64,000 nt of DNA. It comes from Epiperipatus broadwayi. Taxonomy: Eukaryota > Onychophora > Udeonychophora > Euonychophora > Peripatidae. Position 1 is the stretch's first letter. Each line of letters begins with the position of its first letter. A program made the translations under genes and the position numbers. The notes under the pieces are model-generated. The model saw only the letters and a list, made by a program, of their open reading frames with translations, did not search any database and was not told the origin of the DNA. The DNA is taken from NCBI GenBank assembly GCA_028023455.1, contig JAQFVV010012395.1:3784001-3848000 (forward strand), written 5' to 3'. This document shows positions 58,736 to 64,000 of the stretch, in pieces.

Positions 58736-58984
58736 ATTTTATCTGCCCAAATGCACTTATTCATCAAAGCATATCATGAAACAAACTGATGAAAAACTCT
58801 AATAATAATAATACTACCAGTTCTAACTGCTTGAATCTAGAGATAGGATCTGTTTAGATGACTCAGAATTGACAATAAGCGTATTAGCTTAATCTCTAAT
58901 TTACTATTTAAACAGAGCCAGATTATACAACCTTTCAAAATTTCATCCATTAGAAACATAGAAATACACACAAATTCAAGTCAT

Positions 58985-59100
58985 TAAAACATTAGCAAAC
59001 TTTCCATTAGTGTCACCCAGTGAAAGCCTTAGTAATTAATGGATGCAAGAAAGTTCGTGCACTACTGTATGGAGATGGTGGTCATGTGATAAAAGTCAAG
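58985..59100. mobile_element. Family A repeat, internally deleted
   Basis: AAACTTTCCATTAGTGTCACCCAG and AATTAATGGATGCAAGAAAG lead straight into CACTACTGTATGGAGATGGTGGTCATGTGAT. The centre and ribozyme are missing. Confidence 0.7.
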
Positions 59101-59842
59101 TCATAAAATGCGTTCAACATGAACGAGCATGATCATTAATAGTGTAAATCTGATGTATATATATATTAGATTTAAAATCAAAATATAAGCTGAATTACAT
59201 ATAAACCATCAGGTGTAAAATGGAAACAAATGGATAGAAATAATTTATGTAGTTATAAAGATTCTCCCACAGTCACAATTTTATTTTCATAAAACCTGTA
59301 CAAACTCTTCAATTTTATTTAATGAATTGCTTTTTCTTTTTCCCTCTCTTGGGCCATCTTATTTTCTCTTTGTTTGCATGCTGATAATATAGAAACAGCT
59401 GCTATCCTCTATTAGAAAAGTATAAACCATTCAACTTCTCCTATAACTGTAACAGTCTGTAATCTCAATTTTTAAAAATAGTATTTATGCCTTTAGGCCA
59501 TGATTTTGTATTCTTTAGCAAAAAAAAAATACTGCAATCCCATTTAATTTGACTTTACAACATCCATATATGTGAATACATTTGATTTTTTTTCTGTATA
59601 ATGATGTCTTATTGGTTTTGTACTAATTAATCTTTTAAAAAATCTTATATACTCTTAATCCATTTGGAGTTAGATTATATAAGAAATAACAATAGAATGT
59701 TAAATGTGATCCCATTTCAAGTGTCCAAAATTATAACTTTCAGCCTAATTATAAATTCTCCAGACATCTGGATTTTCCCCATAATTTAAATTTCTCTCGT
59801 GATTATTTCTTTGAATCCTCCCTTTTTTATTTTTTTGATTAA

Positions 59843-60094
59843 CTAAATTTTTGTCACATAATCTTCATATTTTAGATTCCTTTTTAATATTACTAATTTC
59901 TGAATTATCCGCCACCCATAATCAGAATTATGCTTCTTTTTCACAAGAATGAAAGTGATTAGGAAAAATGATAAAGGATCCATTTTTTTGATGATTATTG
60001 TAATTAGAGTGTGATCTAACAGTACTCTTCTTAATTCTATGGTATGATGATGAAATAAAAAAATATTACCAGCAGATTTTCTTTCTTTTTTCAA
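59843..60094 (-). pseudogene. Possible Ty3/Gypsy reverse-transcriptase scrap
   Basis: The frame contains LITFILVKKKHNSDYGWRI, loosely like the SP-VLV-KKDGSWR motif before the reverse-transcriptase core of Gypsy elements. No YxDD motif or other block was found nearby. Weak. Confidence 0.25.
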
Positions 60095-60594
60095 AGACCT
60101 TCTGTAGATAAACAGAAAAAAGTTATCTCCAGCAGCCTCTAACTGAGAAACAGAAAGAAAAGGCAGTGTTTGTTAAAATAGACAATTAGTGGTGAGATTT
60201 CTACCCTCATTTTATTCTCCAGATAAACAGATATATGCCCATTTATTAACCAATACGAGATAGTTAGCAAAGTTGACTAAAGATTGGCTAATTGAAAAAA
60301 AAGCAATCCTACACCTATTGAAAAAGTAGATAGAATAGATTTAACTTTTCTTGTCCTATTTCAGCTATAAATTACAAACAAACCTGACTTCAATTCTAAA
60401 AATTCCACTGACTCATTACACTTAGAAAAAATGTACAAGTAGAATGAACAAAATAAATTCAAGGGAGATTGTGGTACTCAAAGCTCTGAACCAATAATTG
60501 GACTAAATTGGCTAATTACTGTGATGACCTCCATATGGGGTATATATATATAATATTTAAATATACGTATATTGTCTATACTAGACAACGTAAT

Positions 60595-60750
60595 TATAAG
60601 GGACTTGAACTCAAACTTTCAAACTCCCCACAACTATCCAATCCATATTATACACTGATACACATGACCACATACATGTGAAAAAGATAAATGATCTCAA
60701 ATATATGTATTTCATGCTGAACCAGCACTCATCAGTTAGTCAACATGGAT
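60595..60750 (-). mobile_element. Family B fragment, minus orientation
   Basis: Tail phrases (ACTTGAACTCAAACTTTCAAACTCC, CACATACATGTGAAAAAGATAAATG) and the ribozyme (60693-60745) are followed head-to-head by the plus-oriented unit that starts at about 60750. Confidence 0.8.
60693..60745 (-). ncRNA. Hammerhead ribozyme, family B, intact core
   Basis: Minus strand: GACTAA, CTGATGA (60729-60735), stem II GTGCTG-GTT-CAGCAT (60714-60728), GAAA (60710-60713), stem III within ATACATAT, cleavage base A, TTTGAGATC. Stem I has the first two A-T pairs, then a mismatch, then a C-G. Core fully conserved. Confidence 0.75.
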
Positions 60751-60924
60751 ATGACAATAATATTGGCATCATCAAAGGCTTTGAACATTTTATCCTCGAA
60801 TTTTCAATGATATGAATGGCTGAAGAGTTGGAGAGTGGAGAAGATTGAAACTTGTCCATTAAAGTTTAAGATTTGCTATCTTAACATAAACTGAGCAGTA
60901 ATTGTGTGTGTATATATATATATC

Positions 60925-62235
60925 AATCATCATCATCATTATCAACCATTATCAATCCACTGCAGGATGAAGGTCTCTCCAAGTTTAATCCATCCTCTCC
61001 AATCTTTAGCTTCTCTTCTCCACATCACCCCTGCACACTTTCTTATTTCATCTATCCATCTCACATGTGGTCTCTTTCTGGGTCTTTTACAATCTCTTGG
61101 AATCCAGTTTAAAATTTCAATTGTCCATCTATTATCATCTCTTCTAGCAATATGTCCAGTTCAACTCCACTTCAATCTTTTAATTTTTTTCAATGTGGTC
61201 AGGAACACCTGTTTGTTCTCTTACCCATACACTGCGTTTTCGATCTCTTCTTGTTGCTCCCAACATATATCTCTCCATACTTCTTTGAGTGGTCTGAAGT
61301 CTCGGTATTGCTCTTCTATTAAGTGTCCAAGTCTCAGATCCATAAGTAAGAACTGGTAAAACACATTTGTTAAAAACCTTCCTTTTCAAACACATAGGCA
61401 TATTTCCTTTTAGTATCAAGTTATTTCTACCAAAAGCACTCCAACCAAGTTTAATTCGATGATTAATTTCTTCCATTATGTTTCCATCTGTATTAATAAT
61501 CTGACCAAGGTATTTGTAACTGTTAACTTTTTCTAATTCATCATAATCAATCTTTATTTTCATATTTTAAGCAAATCTATTAAACATTACTTTAGTCTTT
61601 TTAACATTTATCTTTAGTCATACTTTCCTACTTTCATCTGATAATTCCTGCAACATATCCTCTGCAAAATCTAAATGACTTAAATAATCTCCATTTACTT
61701 TCACTCCTTTAGTTTCCCATTTTAATCCACAAAATACTTCTTGCAGCACTGCTGTAAAAAGTTTTTGAGATATGGAGTCACCTTGTCTTACACCTTTCTC
61801 AATGTTGACTTTCCCAGTATCATTATGTAATCTAATTGTTACTGTTGCATTTTTATAAATATTCTTCAAAATATGACAATATCCTGGATCTATACCTTGA
61901 TGATCCAATGCTTTAATCACTGAAGAAATGTTTATAGAATCAAATGCCTTTTCATGATCTACAAATCCAAAACATAATGACAACTCATATTCATTTGTCT
62001 TTTCTATAACTTCTCTCAACACCTGGATATGATCTACTGTAGTAAAACCACTTTTAAATCCAGCTTGTTCTCTTGGTTGGTGGAAATCCAATGTTCTCTG
62101 TAGATGAATTGTAATTATCTTGGTAAAAATTTTATATAAAACTTATAAAAGGCTGATAGGTCTGTAATTTCTAATATCTTCTTTATCACCTTTTTTAAAT
62201 ATTAATATTATTACTGCATTCTTCCAATCATTCGA
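60925..62235 (-). pseudogene. RTE-type LINE ORF2 fragment
   Basis: Minus strand, N to [19 protein letters not shown] (about 62200), QAGFKSGFTTVDHIQVLREVIEK, GFVDHEKAFDSI (first catalytic aspartate region), VRQGDSISQKLF, VNGDYLSHLDFAED, then KYLGQIINTDGN, KRKVFNKCVLPVLTYGSETWTL, MLGATRRDR and a 3' tail. This is the palm, thumb and C-terminal part of an RTE reverse transcriptase. The FADD motif is ruined: FAED is followed directly by MLQELS, an internal deletion of about a dozen residues. The endonuclease domain is missing (5' truncation, usual for LINEs). A TGA or TAA and a shift occur at 61564-61617 and 61180. Confidence 0.88.
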
Positions 62236-62279
62236 TACACACACACACATATATATATATATATATGTTGGATATGGTG

Positions 62280-62330
62280 ATCTGGATCAACTGATGAGTG
62301 CTAGTTCAGCATGAACTATGTGTATTGGAG
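62280..62330 (+). ncRNA. Hammerhead-like motif, family B, box mutated
   Basis: Core CTGATGA is at 62291-62297; stem II GTGCTA/CAGCAT has a terminal mismatch. The GAAA box reads GAAC. Stem I GGATCAA with TTGGAGATT remains good. Likely inactive. Confidence 0.6.
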
Positions 62331-62439
62331 ATTATTTACCTTTTTCACATGTATGTGGTCATATGTATCAGTTGTATAAGATGGATTAGGTAGCTGTGGT
62401 GAGTTTGAAAGTCTGAGTTCAAGTCCCTTATATGTATAT

Positions 62440-64000
62440 CAAGATGTCATTAATGACTCCAAACTGTGTAAGTAAAGCCATAATAAATCTTTAATGTAAA
62501 ACATCATTTCACAATGCCATTAAAAATAGCCCAATGTTTTTAATTCATTTATTTTTATCTTTCCATAATTAAATTAAGCAAAACAGCATGTTTTGATATT
62601 TTTTCTTTTTTGTTTCTAAACACTCATCTTATAAATATTCATTAAGTTAAATCAATATTAGTTAACTTGAGCTTATTTTCAATATGAGAACTGAAATAAG
62701 CTATATTTTACATATTTAGCCAGAACTAATTAAATCAGTTATTAAATATTACACCTTATATAATTCACACATGTATATTTGTTTATTTAAATGTTTTGTA
62801 TACAACTAAAAAAATATAAACTTTGCTAAGCTTAATTTTAAAATATTAAGTAATTATCTCCAAGTGAATTACAATTATTATATGAGTCACAGGTGGCAAA
62901 CAGAGGCTAACCACTGATAGATAAGCTAAGATGGTGCTGTCAACATGTTATTGGAAAGTATTTCCTAATCATATAGAGTCTGTCCTATGATAAAAGTAGT
63001 ATGATGAGACTATGAAATGGTGAATCTTTACTACTGTTAAATGAGTTAATCTGTTACATTGTCTTTGAAGGGAGGATCTTCAAAGATTGAGAGAGATAAG
63101 AAAGGGAAAACTTAAAGGTTAAGATAAATGGTTGGTTTAGAAAAGTAAATAGTAAATAAGAAATAGAAAATATAAAGGAGAGAAACTAAATAATTTATGT
63201 GAGATATCGATAGTCCATCTTCTGATAATGTCTGTTGAAGAAAGTTAAAATGGTCACTGTAGAAGATAATACACATCATTATTAGATAATAGAAAGCACA
63301 GACAAGCTTATATTGATTGGGAACTAACATTTGATGAAAGCTGAAGTAGATGTTTAACTTTTAAGAATAAAATGGTTAATTTTTTCAAAGAAGTTCTGTA
63401 TACAATCCCTCTTAAATTGGATAGTGTGTATATATAAAATATAGCTGAGATTAAATAGTAAAAAACTTAATAAATTACAAAATGAGATTAGTAGTGACAA
63501 CAATTGAAAGATAAAAAATCAAACTGAACATTATAGAAACTTGTGAAGATATACTCGAATTAATAGATTATTGTAGAAAAGATTGCATCTACCAATATAT
63601 ATTGATTAAAGCCAAAAAAAAAAGAAAAAATGTTAATTAAAGTTAGAATAAGAAATGCAGGAGTATTTAAATTAGAAAGTTAAAATAATACATTCAGAAA
63701 ATATAAATAAGACTATATAAGTTCTATAGCAGAGCTATCAGAATCTGTGATTAAATTACTACATTCAATGACCAACAGGTGGAACAGAAAGAAGGAAGAT
63801 CAAAAATAATAAATCAGAATAGAGAATGAATAGAAACTTCTGATTTCACAAGACAAATACAAAAGTGATAATAATCTATTTCTAAATCCCTTTTAATCCT
63901 TTTTATTGTTTTAATATTATTTCACAATCTTTAAAAAATCAATTCCTTGTGCAAAGCTTTTATAATCTTCTATTTATTTATAATTTCAAATGATCTGCAG
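62440..64000. other. AT-rich stretch without recognised feature
   Basis: I see only AT-rich sequence with short A and T runs. No exon of the anoctamin N-terminal region, and no transposon protein motif, could be supported. Confidence 0.6.

Larger units (their letters stand above)
60750..62440 (+). mobile_element. Family B unit interrupted by an RTE insertion
   Basis: The 5' body (60750-60905: CAACATGGATATGACAATAATATT, GGCTGAAGAGTTGG, TCCATTAAAGTTTAAGATTTGC, CTGAGCAGTAATTGTGTG) stops at a TG/TA tract, and the 3' part resumes at 62240-62440 with TTGGATATGGTGATCTGGATCAA, the ribozyme and the tail. In the copy at 50070 these two halves are contiguous. Confidence 0.8.
51439..64000 (-). other. Region upstream of the first visible anoctamin exon, contents
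   Basis: Probably a further anoctamin intron. Holds AT-rich sequence with a weak two-copy repeat (52325-52735), a slightly GC-richer stretch near 53800-53990 with no convincing exon, a family A scrap at 53490-53580, two hAT remnants (54992-55660 and 55675-57700), a two-copy tandem (58367-58735), an A copy (58985-59100), a possible Gypsy scrap (59843-60094), family B units with an RTE insertion (60595-62440), and AT-rich sequence from 62440 to 64000. Confidence 0.7.

Noticed and set aside
60904-61359. 151-codon plus-strand frame
   Set aside because: It is antisense to the RTE LINE 3' end.

Overview
The window is AT-rich, repeat-dense animal nuclear DNA with one host gene that I can recognise. 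Evidence for an animal is an intron-split anoctamin gene on the minus strand, remnants of Penelope-like, RTE, Ty3/Gypsy and hAT elements, and tRNA-derived SINEs. I cannot name the species; an AT-rich invertebrate fits best. I see no CRISPR array and no bacterial-type operons.

Host gene: seven consecutive exons of an anoctamin (TMEM16 family, closest to the ANO10/ANO8 branch) run right to left: 51438-51298, 45664-45548, 42572-42006, 37475-37420, 18847-18773, 11600-11403 and 2976-2785. All splice sites are AG/GT, all reading phases agree, and together they give about 448 uninterrupted residues from the cytoplasmic region before TM1 to the calcium-binding helices. The N-terminal exons should lie beyond 64000 and the last exons before position 1. 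The introns are 3.0 to 18.6 kb and hold nearly all the other features.

Intron content by region. 1-2784: a decayed Gypsy pol split by a non-autonomous hAT with an 8-bp target duplication. 2977-11402: a tRNA-derived SINE, palindromic copies of repeat family A, and a decayed hAT transposase (6454-9004). 11601-18772: foldback elements, repeat E, and a well-preserved hammerhead motif (15435-15494). 18848-37419: repeats E, F and B, a Gypsy gag remnant (32520-33960), and a short Penelope-like GIY-YIG open frame (30823-31317) followed by a near-identical tandem pair of family A. 37476-42005: a foldback element, an RTE scrap, and a second Penelope-like remnant with inverted terminal repeats plus a canonical hammerhead. 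45665-51297: an RTE fragment, duplicated family C palindromes, and family B units. 51439-64000: two hAT remnants on opposite strands, and an RTE fragment inserted into a family B unit.

The most interesting pattern is that three unrelated-looking repeat families (A, B, C) each carry a type I hammerhead ribozyme fold with a very short, often palindromic stem III. At least sixteen copies are visible, in both orientations, some in tandem units of about 455-466 bp. Several differences between copies preserve base pairing. Hammerheads with tiny stem III are known from Penelope-like elements and retrozymes, so the motif class is established. The families, their inverted arrangement and their link to GIY-YIG remnants here may not be described.
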